DNA of 64,000 nt. Source: Staphylococcus sp. IVB6214 (GTDB taxonomy: Bacteria; Bacillota; Bacilli; Staphylococcales; Staphylococcaceae). The translations under genes and the position numbers were made by a program. Where the stretch lies: assembly GCF_025558585.1 (NCBI RefSeq), contig NZ_CP094723.1:1178001-1242000 (forward strand), in the 5' to 3' direction. Shown piece after piece: positions 10,153 to 21,439 of the stretch. Positions within the stretch are counted from its first letter, which is position 1; the number at the start of each line of letters is the position of its first letter. The notes below the pieces were generated by a model that was not told where the DNA came from, did no database searches, and saw only the letters and a program-made list of their open reading frames with translations.

Positions 10153-10905
10153 TCACCTCATTAATTCTATTTCGTAACTAATGGCACTTAACGCATAAAG
10201 TGCTGCTGTTTCAGCGCGAAGAATTCTTGGTCCAAGCCCAACGATGTGTGCGTGTGGTTCAAACAATGCAACTTCTCCTTCGCTAAAGCCACCTTCAGGC
10301 CCAAACAAAAGAAGTACTTTATCGTTTGGTTTTAGTTGTGTGAGTGTCTTTTTAAACTGAGATGACTCACCTTTTTTTGCCTGTTCTTCGTATGCCATTA
10401 GAATATAATCATATTCACTAATCATATCATATACATATTTTAAATTCGAGCAATATTTTATGTTTGGAATGCGTTGTCGATAACTTTGTTCAGCAGCTTC
10501 TTTGATAATTTTTGACCAACGTTCCAGCTTTTTATTCGCTTTTTGATCATTCAACTTTACAACTGAACGATCCATTTGAACAGCGATAAAATCATTTACG
10601 CCAAGTTCTGTCGCCTTTTGTAACAGCCATTCATATTTATCTGACTTGATCAACCCACTTGCAATCGTCAATGAAACAGGCATTTCACTATGAATTTCAA
10701 GTCGCTCTATTGTTTCAACTTCTATTGCTTTCTGCTCGGCATGAATAATTGTTGCTTTAAAAGTTTGTTGATTGTCAAAGTTGATAATGATTGTGTCGCC
10801 TTCTGTATAGCGCATTACTTTTAACATATGATGAATATCATCTTTATTTGTGATAAAAAAACGCTGATGGCACTCAGCGTTTTCATTTAGGAAATAACGT
10901 TGCAT
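10153..10905 (-). CDS. rsmE: 16S rRNA m3U1498 methyltransferase RsmE
   Basis: A SPOUT-fold methyltransferase of 250 aa that methylates N3 of U1498 in 16S rRNA. The SAM-binding knot motifs LLLFGPEGGFSEGEV (near 198-212) and LGPRILRAETAALYAL (near 225-240) are clear. The ATG at 10905 follows an AGGTGG site and begins MQRYFL, typical of the family. The upstream in-frame extension would run back into prmA. It overlaps or abuts prmA and mtaB in one operon. Confidence 0.95.
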   Translation of the reverse strand: MQRYFLNENAECHQRFFITNKDDIHHMLKVMRYTEGDTIIINFDNQQTFKATIIHAEQKAIEVETIERLEIHSEMPVSLTIASGLIKSDKYEWLLQKATELGVNDFIAVQMDRSVVKLNDQKANKKLERWSKIIKEAAEQSYRQRIPNIKYCSNLKYVYDMISEYDYILMAYEEQAKKGESSQFKKTLTQLKPNDKVLLLFGPEGGFSEGEVALFEPHAHIVGLGPRILRAETAALYALSAISYEIELMR

Positions 10906-10907
10906 AA

Positions 10908-11840
10908 TTATTCCACCTTCTGTCCTGTGATACAAACCCAACCATTATCATGTTGTACATCAACAATGTTATAACCAACCGCCTTCATTTGAGATTGGAT
11001 TGACTCACTTTTCTCTTCAATAATTCCAGATGTAATAAAGTAACCAGATGGGTTTAATCGTTTGTAACTATCTTCAATCATCAACTCGATAATGTGTGGC
11101 AAAATATTCGCAATCACAACATCATATTGTGCCGTTTCATTCGTCAACAGGTTTCCAGTTGCTGTTTCAATCGCATCAGCACAACCATTTTTCTCAAAAT
11201 TATCACGCGCAACTTTTACCGCCATTTCATCTAAGTCAATTGCTTTTACTGATTGTGCACCCATCAGATGTGATGCAATACTTAGAATGCCTGAACCAGT
11301 CCCAACATCGATAACATTGTGTTGAGGTTGAACGACACGTTCAATCGCCTTTAAGCAAAGACTTGTTGTCGGGTGATCACCTGTACCAAAAGCCATTCCT
11401 GGATCTAATTCGATATATAAGAAGTCGTCAGCCTGATCGATAGTCTCCCAGCTAGGTACAATAAAGAACCTGTCAGATGCTCGAAATGGATGGAAATAGT
11501 TTTTCCATTCATTTTCCCAATCTGATTCTTCAATCACCTTTGTGGATATTTGTAAAATATGCGAATCAACTTCATCAATTGACAATAGCTTTTCTTTTAA
11601 GCGTTCAACAAAAGCCTGATCGACTTGCATTTCTGTATAGTAACCTTTAATCACCATGTGCGTTTCTGGATAATCGGCTGGATCTAAGACAAATATTTCA
11701 CCATATTTGTCTTCTCTAACTTTTCCGATTTCATTCGAGTCTTCAATGGCAACACCATTCGAACCGATATCTTGCAACAAATTAGAAACGATGGATTCAG
11801 CGTCTTCATTTACAGTTACAGATAATTCTATCCAATTCAT
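10908..11840 (-). CDS. prmA: ribosomal protein L11 methyltransferase
   Basis: Methylates lysines and the N-terminus of ribosomal protein L11. The class I SAM-binding fold shows [15 protein letters not shown] (near residues 176-190), preceded by the family hallmark [12 protein letters not shown] (near 154-165). The 310 aa length is normal. A GTG immediately precedes the chosen ATG; I prefer the ATG because of spacing to GGGAGA and conservation of MNWIEL. It starts four bases after dnaJ ends. Confidence 0.94.
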   Translation of the reverse strand: MNWIELSVTVNEDAESIVSNLLQDIGSNGVAIEDSNEIGKVREDKYGEIFVLDPADYPETHMVIKGYYTEMQVDQAFVERLKEKLLSIDEVDSHILQISTKVIEESDWENEWKNYFHPFRASDRFFIVPSWETIDQADDFLYIELDPGMAFGTGDHPTTSLCLKAIERVVQPQHNVIDVGTGSGILSIASHLMGAQSVKAIDLDEMAVKVARDNFEKNGCADAIETATGNLLTNETAQYDVVIANILPHIIELMIEDSYKRLNPSGYFITSGIIEEKSESIQSQMKAVGYNIVDVQHDNGWVCITGQKVE

Positions 11841-11844
11841 CACA

Positions 11845-12981
11845 TTAATCTCCCTTAAAGAAACGACGTGCTTTATCTTTGAAATTACTTGGTTGTTCGT
11901 TTATTTCATCGCCACTTTCTTCAGCGAATGCTTTCAATAATTCTTTTTGACGCTCAGTTAATTTGGTTGGTGTGTGAACTTTGATATTGATGAATAAGTC
12001 ACCGTAACCATAACCATGAACGTTTTTAACACCTTTCCCTTTTAAACGGAATTGTTTGCCTGATTGTGTACCCGCTGGAATCGTTAAAATTCCTTGTCCG
12101 TTTAGAGTAGGAATTTTAATCTCATCACCAAGTGCCGCCTGTGCAAAACTGATAGAATGTTGATAATACACATCGTCACCATCACGTGTAAATTTATCAG
12201 ATGGTTGCACACGGAAAACAACATATAAGTCACCGGCAGGGCCGCCATTTTCACCAGGAGATCCTTGTCCAGAAAGGCGAATTTGTTGATCATTGTCTAC
12301 ACCTTCAGGCACAGTAACTTCAAGTTTTACTGTTTTAACTTCTGTTCCTTTACCGTGACATGTTGGACAAGGTTCTTCAAACTCTTGTCCAGTTCCGTTA
12401 CATTCAGGACAAACTTGTTGCGTACGCACACGACCTAAAATAGTATTTTGTTCTACTGACACATGTCCAGTCCCGTTACAGTAACTACATGTGTGCTTTT
12501 TCGTGCCTGGCTTTGCACCTTCTCCGTCACATGTATGACATACGACTTCTTTTCTGACTGAAATTTCTTTTTTTGTACCAAAGATCGCTTCTTCAAAAGT
12601 TACTGTCATTGTGTATTGAAGATCGTCACCTTTTCTCGGTGCGTTCGGATCACGTTGACGCTGTGCACCGCCGAAGAATGAACTGAAAATATCTTCAAAA
12701 CCGCCGCCACCAAATCCTGAGAAGTCTTGGCCGCCAAACCCACCTTGACCAAAGCCACCTTGTGGACCGGCATGTCCAAACTGATCATAGTTTGCACGCT
12801 TATTTTCATCACTCAGTACTTCATAAGCTTCGCTGATTTCTTTAAATTTTTCATCCGCGCCTTCTTCTTTATTAATATCTGGATGATACTTTTTTGACAG
12901 CTTACGATAAGCACGCTTTATTTCATCTTTCGAAGCACTCTTCGAAATGCCAAGGACTTCATAATAGTCTCTTTTTGCCAA
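11845..12981 (-). CDS. dnaJ: chaperone DnaJ
   Basis: Hsp40 co-chaperone that delivers substrates to DnaK and stimulates its ATPase. The 378 aa chain has the J domain with H33-P-D35, a Gly/Phe-rich linker at about 70-110, four CxxCxGxG zinc modules between about 148 and 215, and the two C-terminal substrate-binding domains. The start codon is TTG: the family N-terminus [11 protein letters not shown] begins there, an AAGGAG lies eight bases upstream, and no ATG fits. A strong hairpin separates it from dnaK. Confidence 0.97.
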   Translation of the reverse strand: MAKRDYYEVLGISKSASKDEIKRAYRKLSKKYHPDINKEEGADEKFKEISEAYEVLSDENKRANYDQFGHAGPQGGFGQGGFGGQDFSGFGGGGFEDIFSSFFGGAQRQRDPNAPRKGDDLQYTMTVTFEEAIFGTKKEISVRKEVVCHTCDGEGAKPGTKKHTCSYCNGTGHVSVEQNTILGRVRTQQVCPECNGTGQEFEEPCPTCHGKGTEVKTVKLEVTVPEGVDNDQQIRLSGQGSPGENGGPAGDLYVVFRVQPSDKFTRDGDDVYYQHSISFAQAALGDEIKIPTLNGQGILTIPAGTQSGKQFRLKGKGVKNVHGYGYGDLFINIKVHTPTKLTERQKELLKAFAEESGDEINEQPSNFKDKARRFFKGD

Positions 12982-13019
12982 TGCAATCTCTCCTTTTCGT
13001 TAATAAATATCATGAAAGT

Positions 13020-13056
13020 AAAAGGGGCTGGGACGATGATTGTCCTAGCCCCTTTG
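13020..13056 (-). terminator. dnaK-dnaJ intergenic hairpin
   Basis: On the minus strand AAGGGGCTAGGAC pairs with GTCCCAGCCCCTT with one mismatch, followed by TTTTACTTT. This terminator-like stem lies between dnaK and dnaJ, so it probably trims or attenuates the transcript and lowers DnaJ relative to DnaK. The GGGGCTGGGAC wording recurs in staphylococcal intergenic hairpins. Confidence 0.7.
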
Positions 13057-13093
13057 AGCGACTGATACCAGTCAATCTATTTATTGTGATCTA

Positions 13094-14935
<1,842 letters not shown>

Positions 14936-14981
14936 TTACAAACAATGTTATTTTACATAAATGATTGATTTTCGTCAAAAA

Positions 14982-15581
14982 TTATTGATTTACTTTAACC
15001 ATTGATGCGCGTAATACGCGATCTTTTAACTTGTAGCCTGATTGTAATTCTTCAGTAACTGCACCTGATTCAAATTCAGGGTTATCATCTTGGATGACAG
15101 CTTGATGATAATTTGGATCGAATTGTTCGCCTTCCGCTTGAATGCGTTCCAATCCATTGTCTTCAAGTGCTTTGATAAGGCTGTCATAAACCATTTGAAC
15201 ACCTTTTTTTAGTGCAACAAATGATTCATCATCACCTTCTATTTGTAGTGCTCTTTCAATATTATCAAGCGTTGGTAAAACATCTGTTAATACTGATTGC
15301 GCACGGTACGTTTTTTGAATATCTGCTTCGTTTTGAATACGACGTTTATAATTTTCAAATTCTGCGTATAATCTTAAATATTTTTCTTGAGAAGCATCGA
15401 CTTCTGCTTGCAATGATTCAAGTTGCTGTTCTAATGTTGGTTCAGTTGAATCTTCAACGTTCTCTTCATTAACAGCTTCTTGTTCGACATTTTCTTCCGA
15501 TTCAGTTGCGTTAAAGTCAACTGTTTCTTCAGTTGTCTCTTTTTGTGTTTCTTCTTCTCTTGACGCTTTATCTTCTGACAT
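14982..15581 (-). CDS. grpE: nucleotide exchange factor GrpE
   Basis: Releases ADP from DnaK. The 199 aa protein has an acidic disordered N-terminus (residues 1-50), a long coiled coil (about 50-105) and the conserved beta-domain with [19 protein letters not shown] and [11 protein letters not shown]. The ATG at 15581 is placed after the good site TGGAGG; the open frame extends 16 codons more but without a ribosome site. It lies between hrcA and dnaK. Confidence 0.96.
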   Translation of the reverse strand: MSEDKASREEETQKETTEETVDFNATESEENVEQEAVNEENVEDSTEPTLEQQLESLQAEVDASQEKYLRLYAEFENYKRRIQNEADIQKTYRAQSVLTDVLPTLDNIERALQIEGDDESFVALKKGVQMVYDSLIKALEDNGLERIQAEGEQFDPNYHQAVIQDDNPEFESGAVTEELQSGYKLKDRVLRASMVKVNQ

Positions 15582-15679
15582 TTCTAAACCTCCATCAGAG
15601 CTGAGACATAATGACTTTGTATGCATCATTTGATTGCGCTCGAATCCTAAGCACTTTTGTCTCTATCTCTTGAATTGTT

Positions 15680-16666
15680 TTATCTTGTTTGACTAAGCAA
15701 TTGTATCACATTTTGATAGCGCATTGCTGTTGGGCCAACTATCGCAATATGACCTTCTATTTGATTCGCTAAAGCATAAGGTCGGGTCACAATCGCAATT
15801 CCTTCTAAGTTCTGATCTATCTCAGAACCAATACTAATATGAATCGGCGCATCTGACATTTGGTCAATCAATTGAGTGATTTTTCCAGACTCCACATACT
15901 TCAATATAGGTTGAATTGAAGTCACTGTACTTTCATTCAATCGTTCGATTAATTGATGTTTACCGCCCAAATAAATACGTGATGTTTCAGAATCGAGGTG
16001 TTTCTTTATTAGAAAGTACACCTGTAACAATATCGCCACTTCATGATCACTAAAACCCATCAATCGGTATGCATCTATTTGATACTTTCCGTTATTCAAA
16101 AAACTACTAAGATTACTCGAAATAAAATTAGATAATTTAATAACGGTCGTATCATCAACTGTTATCGTTGATGATAAATGCAAATGCTTTACATGACCCG
16201 TTTGATAGATCAGTACGACAATTAAATGTTTGTCATTGATTTTCATCAAGTGGACATTAAGAATTGAAGCCTTAGTATGATCTGGACCAACTACTATCGT
16301 CGTGTAATGCGTTTGATCAGAAAACAACTGTGCCAAACGATTCAATGTAGTTGAAATATCATAATGATTCTCACTAAACAAAGTATTAAGATTTAATTTG
16401 TTTGGATGCTCTTCCACATCTTCATGTTCCAGCAGCTGATCTACATAAAGACGAAAGCCTGCTTCAGAAGGTATTCGACCGGATGATGAATGTGTCTTTT
16501 CAATCAGGTGGTTTTCTTCTAGCATTTTCATCTCATTTCTAATTGTTGCTGGACTAACTTTGACGTTATGTCGCTTAATTAATGTGGTAGAACCAATAGG
16601 TTGGCCTAATTCAACATAATCTTCAACAATTGCATTTAAAATACTAATTTGCCTTTGTGTAATCAT
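15680..16666 (-). CDS. hrcA: heat-shock repressor HrcA
   Basis: Binds CIRCE operators and represses the dnaK and groESL operons; GroEL modulates it. The 328 aa chain has an N-terminal winged helix (residues 1-75, with TLIKRHNVKVSPATIRNEM as recognition region) followed by GAF-like dimerisation and insertion domains. It is the first gene of its own operon, and a CIRCE element lies directly upstream of its ribosome site, so it is autoregulated. Confidence 0.96.
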   Translation of the reverse strand: MITQRQISILNAIVEDYVELGQPIGSTTLIKRHNVKVSPATIRNEMKMLEENHLIEKTHSSSGRIPSEAGFRLYVDQLLEHEDVEEHPNKLNLNTLFSENHYDISTTLNRLAQLFSDQTHYTTIVVGPDHTKASILNVHLMKINDKHLIVVLIYQTGHVKHLHLSSTITVDDTTVIKLSNFISSNLSSFLNNGKYQIDAYRLMGFSDHEVAILLQVYFLIKKHLDSETSRIYLGGKHQLIERLNESTVTSIQPILKYVESGKITQLIDQMSDAPIHISIGSEIDQNLEGIAIVTRPYALANQIEGHIAIVGPTAMRYQNVIQLLSQTR

Positions 16667-16678
16667 GTTTCCACCTCA

Positions 16679-16705
16679 TTAGCACTCCTTTATCTCAAGT
16701 GCTAA
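16679..16705 (-). promoter_or_regulatory. CIRCE operator (HrcA site)
   Basis: TTAGCACTC at 16679-16687, nine bases, then AAGTGCTAA at 16697-16705. This matches the CIRCE consensus TTAGCACTC-N9-GAGTGCTAA at 17 of 18 positions. It lies 12 bases before the hrcA start codon. Confidence 0.95.
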
Positions 16706-16722
16706 TTATAATTTATCAGAAA

Positions 16723-16739
16723 GGTCAAAGTAAGTCAAT
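16723..16739 (-). promoter_or_regulatory. CtsR box upstream of hrcA
   Basis: Read on the plus strand, GGTCAAA (16723-16729), three bases, and AGTCAAT (16733-16739) form the direct heptad repeat bound by CtsR (consensus RGTCAAA-NAN-RGTCAAA, one mismatch). On the minus strand it covers a TTGACT that is followed after 17 bases by TAAATT, a candidate promoter. Double control of dnaK by HrcA and CtsR is known in S. aureus. Confidence 0.8.
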
Positions 16740-16771
16740 GTTAAAGCTCTTAAATCTCAAATTTCTATTTG

Positions 16772-17893
16772 TCACTTGATAAATGTCTCAAAGACGTAAT
16801 TTCCAATCACTCTACCTTCATCTGTTAAAGCTACATGCGTCTCTGTTTGACGGATTAACTGTTTACGACCTAATTGCTGTAACTCATCATGATAATAATC
16901 AGTGAGTTGGATACCATATTTTTCAAAGAATACTTCCTTATTTACGCCTTCATTCATACGCAATCCTAAAAACATCTCTTCTTCCATTTTCTCTTGCATC
17001 GTCAAAACATCTTTTGTTCGTATCGGCTTTTTATTTTGACGAATTTGTTCAATGTAGTGTTGTACAGGATTGATATTTGAATATCTCACACCATCTACAT
17101 AACCGCTTGCACCCGCACCGAAACCAAAATAAGGTTCATTTTTCCAATACACTTTATTGTGTGTCGAGGCATGGTTGACTTTTGCAAAATTAGAAATTTC
17201 ATATTGATGTAATCCATTTTCTGCTAACTTTTTAATCATATAATGATACATTTCAGCACCCAGATCTTCATCTGGTTCATTTAATTCCCCACGTTGATAT
17301 AGATTGTAAAACTGTGTCTGCTTCTCTAAAATCAGTCCGTAGCTTGATATATGGTCAACATTGAGAGCAATTGCCTCATCTAAACTTTCTTCAAATTGTG
17401 CCATCGTTTGACCTGGAAGCTGATACATCAGGTCAATACTAATAGATGGAATACCGTGTTTTCTAGCATTATGAACGGCCGTATAAATGTCTTCACGCCG
17501 ATGACTACGACCTAATATTTTTAATAATGCTTCATCAAAAGTTTGAACACCTAATGATAATCGATTGACACCATATTTTTTCAAAAGTGCTACTTTTTCC
17601 TCAGTCAGTTCGTCTGGGTTGGCCTCGAATGTATATTCACCGCTGATATCAAATTGTTCTTGAATAGCAATCAATAAGCGCTCCAATTGCTCTTCAGATA
17701 AAGCAGTCGGTGTTCCCCCACCAACAAACATTGTTGACAAAGGTCGCTTACCAACCCATGACATTTCTGTTATTAAACACGTCAAATAGTCATCGACCGG
17801 CTGATGTTGTATAAAATATTTATTAAAATCACAATAGGTACATATTTTCACACAGAAAGGAATATGGATATAAGCACTTTTAACGTCTTGCAT
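16772..17893 (-). CDS. hemW: radical SAM heme chaperone HemW
   Basis: Related to oxygen-independent coproporphyrinogen oxidase but acting in heme delivery. Radical-SAM cysteines C14-x3-C18-x2-C21 are followed by DFNKYF. The glycine-rich GFGAGASGYV and the C-terminal HemN-type winged domain are present. The ATG at 17893 follows GGAGGAG, giving 373 aa; ten extra codons upstream lack a site. The older label hemN is a common misannotation. It lies just downstream of lepA. Confidence 0.92.
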   Translation of the reverse strand: MQDVKSAYIHIPFCVKICTYCDFNKYFIQHQPVDDYLTCLITEMSWVGKRPLSTMFVGGGTPTALSEEQLERLLIAIQEQFDISGEYTFEANPDELTEEKVALLKKYGVNRLSLGVQTFDEALLKILGRSHRREDIYTAVHNARKHGIPSISIDLMYQLPGQTMAQFEESLDEAIALNVDHISSYGLILEKQTQFYNLYQRGELNEPDEDLGAEMYHYMIKKLAENGLHQYEISNFAKVNHASTHNKVYWKNEPYFGFGAGASGYVDGVRYSNINPVQHYIEQIRQNKKPIRTKDVLTMQEKMEEEMFLGLRMNEGVNKEVFFEKYGIQLTDYYHDELQQLGRKQLIRQTETHVALTDEGRVIGNYVFETFIK

Positions 17894-17962
17894 ATGTTCT
17901 CCTCCTACGAAATAAACTCCCAAGTCACAATGTCATTCAAGTGACTGAGAGCTATATAATAT

Positions 17963-19786
17963 TTATTCGTCATCCATTTTAAGAACTGCTAAAAAGGCAT
18001 CTTGTGGAATTTCAACACTACCAACAGCCTTCATCTTTGCTTTACCGGCTTTTTGTTTTTCAAGTAATTTACGTTTACGGCTAATATCGCCACCGTAGCA
18101 TTTTGAAAGGACGTTTTTACCCATTGATTTGATATTCGTACGGGCAACAATTTTTTGTCCGATTGCAGCTTGAACGGGTACTTCGAACTGTTGTCTTGGA
18201 ATAAGTGTTTTTAACTTTTCGACAAGCACACGACCACGCTCATATGCAAAGTCACGATGCACAATAAAACTTAATGCATCAACTTTATCACCATTTAATA
18301 AAATATCCATCTTAACGAGATTACTTTCTTTATTCTCGATAAATTCATAGTCGAATGACGCATAACCTTTCGTGTTTGATTTCAATTGATCAAAGAAATC
18401 AAATACGACTTCTGATAATGGCAATTCGTAAACGATACTTACACGAATATCATCTAAATAGTCCATCGTAATGAATTGACCACGTTTACGTTGGCATAAC
18501 TCCATGACAGCCCCTACGTAATCATTTGGTACCATCATTGTCGCGCGAACATATGGTTCGAATACTTTTTCAATTTGGTCACGATCAGGCATTTGTGCTG
18601 GGTTATCAACTTTTATGGACTCGCCATTTCTTAACACAACTGTGTAAATAACTGATGGTGCAGTAGCAATTAATTCAATACCGAACTCACGTTCAATTCG
18701 TTCTTGAATAATTTCCATGTGCAGCATCCCTAAAAATCCTGTACGGTATCCAAATCCAAGTGCTTTTGAAGATTCTGGTTCAAATTCAAGTGAGGCATCA
18801 TTTAATTGTAATTTTTCTAATGCTTCACGCAAGTCATTGTAATCTTTATTGTCAATTGGGAAAAGACCACAATATACCATTGGATTCATCTTCTTATAAC
18901 CTTGTAATGGCTCACTTGCTGGATTGTCTTCGTGCGTAATCGTATCCCCAACACGAGAGTCATCTACATTTTTAATACTTGCGATAATGTATCCAACATC
19001 TCCGACCGTTAGTTCATCAACAGGTAATTGCTTAGGTGTATTAATCCCCACTTCTGTAACTTCAAAGCTTTTGCCTGTTGCCATCATTTTAATGCGGTCT
19101 CCCGCCTTAACAACACCATCTACTACACGAATAGATGATACGACACCACGATACGGATCATATTCAGAGTCAAAAATTAACGCTTTGAGTGGTGCAGATG
19201 GATCGCCGTCTGGTGCTGGAACAATTTCAACGATCTTCTCCAAAATTTCATCGATACCTATATTAGACTTGGCACTGGCTAACACAGCATCATCTTTGTC
19301 GAGACCGATAACATCTTCTACTTCTTGTTTTACGCGCTCTGGTTCAGCAGCTGGTAAGTCGATCTTGTTAATAACAGGGATCAACTCAAGATCGTTATCC
19401 AACGCAAGATATACGTTTGCTAATGTTTGTGCTTCAATACCTTGTGCAGCGTCAACGACAAGAATTGCCCCTTCACATGCAGCGAGTGAGCGTGACACTT
19501 CGTATGTAAAGTCGACATGTCCTGGTGTATCGATCAGATGAAATGTATAAGTTTCGCCGTCTTTTGCTTCATATTTTAGACGAACCGCATTCAATTTGAT
19601 TGTAATACCACGTTCACGTTCCAGATCCATAGAATCTAACAGTTGCGCCTGCATTTCACGTGATTCAACAGATTTTGTGTTTTCTAAAATTCGATCTGCT
19701 AATGTTGACTTACCATGGTCAATGTGGGCAATGATCGAAAAGTTTCTAATATTTTTACGTCTTGTTAAACGCTCATTATTGTTCAT
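17963..19786 (-). CDS. lepA: elongation factor 4 (LepA)
   Basis: A ribosome-associated GTPase that helps translation elongation or initiation under stress. Its 607 aa include the G1 motif AHIDHGKST at residues 20-28, DTPGHVDF and NKIDLP, EF-G-like domains, and the LepA-specific C-terminal domain ([21 protein letters not shown] and the end [15 protein letters not shown]). It is divergent from rpsT and followed by hemW. Confidence 0.97.
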   Translation of the reverse strand: MNNNERLTRRKNIRNFSIIAHIDHGKSTLADRILENTKSVESREMQAQLLDSMDLERERGITIKLNAVRLKYEAKDGETYTFHLIDTPGHVDFTYEVSRSLAACEGAILVVDAAQGIEAQTLANVYLALDNDLELIPVINKIDLPAAEPERVKQEVEDVIGLDKDDAVLASAKSNIGIDEILEKIVEIVPAPDGDPSAPLKALIFDSEYDPYRGVVSSIRVVDGVVKAGDRIKMMATGKSFEVTEVGINTPKQLPVDELTVGDVGYIIASIKNVDDSRVGDTITHEDNPASEPLQGYKKMNPMVYCGLFPIDNKDYNDLREALEKLQLNDASLEFEPESSKALGFGYRTGFLGMLHMEIIQERIEREFGIELIATAPSVIYTVVLRNGESIKVDNPAQMPDRDQIEKVFEPYVRATMMVPNDYVGAVMELCQRKRGQFITMDYLDDIRVSIVYELPLSEVVFDFFDQLKSNTKGYASFDYEFIENKESNLVKMDILLNGDKVDALSFIVHRDFAYERGRVLVEKLKTLIPRQQFEVPVQAAIGQKIVARTNIKSMGKNVLSKCYGGDISRKRKLLEKQKAGKAKMKAVGSVEIPQDAFLAVLKMDDE

Positions 19787-19944
19787 AACATCCTGCTCGC
19801 TTTCATCATATTCCCGATTTATAAACTCTTACATCTTTGCTATGATAACGTTTTTAGGCTACAATTGCAACTAGATGAAGTAGCATTTTGAAATAACCTT
19901 GTCATTATAAAATTAAAAAATAAGATTAACTGTATAATTAATGA

Positions 19945-19973
19945 TTGCACATTGTGTACACATTTGATAGAAT
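19945..19973 (+). promoter_or_regulatory. rpsT promoter
   Basis: TTGCAC at 19945-19950 and TAGAAT at 19968-19973 are 17 bases apart, a good SigA promoter about 55 bases before the rpsT start. The rest of 19787-20022 is an AT-rich divergent spacer that must also hold the lepA promoter. Confidence 0.75.
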
Positions 19974-20031
19974 AAATTCTGTTGTAATCAAAGTTATTTT
20001 GATACCAAGTTGATTCTAGGAGGTGTCTTTC

Positions 20032-20280
20032 ATGCCAAACATTAAATCTGCTATTAAACGTGTAAAAACAACGCAAGTAGCTGAGAGCCAAAACATTTCA
20101 CAAAAAAATGATATGCGTTCTGCAGTGAAAAACGCAAAAAAAGCAATTGAAACTAATGCTGACAATAAACAAGAATTAGTAAGCAAAGCAATCAAACGTA
20201 TTGATAAAGCTGCGCAAAAGAATTTAATTCATTCTAACAAAGCTGATAGAATGAAATCTAAATTAATGTCAGCAAAATAA
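20032..20280 (+). CDS. rpsT: 30S ribosomal protein S20
   Basis: A helical, lysine-rich protein of 82 aa that binds 16S rRNA early in 30S assembly. MPNIKSAIKRVKTT is the typical N-terminus. The ATG at 20032 is eight bases after GGAGGT; a GTG nine bases earlier overlaps that site and is rejected. It is a single-gene transcript with its own promoter and terminator, divergent from lepA and convergent with holA. Confidence 0.97.
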   Translation: MPNIKSAIKRVKTTQVAESQNISQKNDMRSAVKNAKKAIETNADNKQELVSKAIKRIDKAAQKNLIHSNKADRMKSKLMSAK

Positions 20281-20306
20281 TTTCATAGTGTCTTCACTAT
20301 GTCTCA

Positions 20307-20350
20307 CCGTATTTCGTGTTGAATGTTTCAATATGAAATACGGTTTTTTC
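20307..20350 (+). terminator. rpsT terminator
   Basis: CCGTATTTC at 20307-20315 pairs with GAAATACGG at 20335-20343, followed by TTTTTTC. It lies between the convergent genes rpsT and holA. Confidence 0.88.
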
Positions 20351-20402
20351 ATTTTAATAAAAGGATGAGATACGAAAACATCGCACACTCACCCTTTTGC
20401 AT

Positions 20403-21377
20403 CTATAAACTTAAAATAAATAATTCTAAAATAAGAACTTTATCCATATATGACGACTTTAGTTTATAATCCGTTTCAGCACAAGCATCAATAATCTCTA
20501 ACAATTGATGTAACTGATATTTTCTGCATTGTTGTAATGCAAGCTTTACTCGATATGGATGCACGCCAACAGTTTTTGCAATCTGCTGCTGCGAATACCC
20601 TTTTTGACTCAAAATCAGAGATTGATAATACAAGCGATAATTGCTCGTTATCAAAGCTAGTAACTTTATCGGTTCTTCTTTTAACTGGATTAAATCTTTC
20701 ATGAGTTGTATGGCACGATCTTTTTGGCCTTTTTGTATGTATTCCGTTAACAAAAAGACATTTTGCTCAAGACTTCTATTCACAATAGTTTGTACATCTT
20801 TTTTAGTAATTGTCGGCTGGTCACCAATAAATAAAACAATTTTTTCCAGTTCTTGTTGAACGATACGATAATGTATACCTGTCAGTCCAATTAACGTATC
20901 TAATGCATCTTGTTTAATATCTTTAAATTGCTCATGTAATTCTTTTTGAATCCATGTTTTCATCTCTTGTTCTGTAAACTGCTCAACTTTTTTCAGTGAT
21001 GCATACTTTTTAAGCTGTTTTACAACCTTCTTTCGTTCATCCAACTTAACAGCATTCACTTGAAATACGATAAGTGTTTGTCCATCATAGTTTTCAAGAA
21101 ATCGGATAAACCCTTCTAAGTTCGGTTGCTTTTCTTTAGCTACTTTCTCCCCAGTAAAGATATAACTGTTTTGTACCAAGACAACTTTTTTATCTGAAAA
21201 GAAAGGCATTGTCATTGCTTCTTCCATAATTGTATTCAACTCTGTTTCATATAAATTATATTTCACAAAGTTAAAGTCATCTTTTGGTTCCTTTTCTAGG
21301 TATGTTTCAATGAGTCGATCACTCTCTTTATCGACAAGTTCTGGTACTTCGCCATATACAGCATGCAAATACGACAT
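20403..21377 (-). CDS. holA: DNA polymerase III delta subunit
   Basis: Opens the beta sliding clamp as part of the clamp loader. The 324 aa length is normal for Firmicutes. The sequence has the family pattern of an N-terminal AAA-like domain (YLHAVYGE at the start instead of a functional Walker A) and helical C-terminal domains (SSYMDKVLILELFILSL at the end). It follows comEC, the usual arrangement, and an AAGGGAG site precedes the ATG. Confidence 0.92.
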   Translation of the reverse strand: MSYLHAVYGEVPELVDKESDRLIETYLEKEPKDDFNFVKYNLYETELNTIMEEAMTMPFFSDKKVVLVQNSYIFTGEKVAKEKQPNLEGFIRFLENYDGQTLIVFQVNAVKLDERKKVVKQLKKYASLKKVEQFTEQEMKTWIQKELHEQFKDIKQDALDTLIGLTGIHYRIVQQELEKIVLFIGDQPTITKKDVQTIVNRSLEQNVFLLTEYIQKGQKDRAIQLMKDLIQLKEEPIKLLALITSNYRLYYQSLILSQKGYSQQQIAKTVGVHPYRVKLALQQCRKYQLHQLLEIIDACAETDYKLKSSYMDKVLILELFILSL

Positions 21378-21439
21378 GTACTTCTCCCTTTCAAAATCAA
21401 TGTATTTGTATTATAGCATGATTTGGTTCGTTGTTCTTT

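Noticed and set aside
17921..17955. Terminator between lepA and hemW
   Set aside because: AGTCAC and GTGACT form only a 6-bp stem with no T run. Too weak to list.
18924..19541. 205-codon plus-strand open frame opposite lepA
   Set aside because: Antisense shadow of lepA. The translation is Ser/Thr/Ile-rich without any domain, and no start signal is present.
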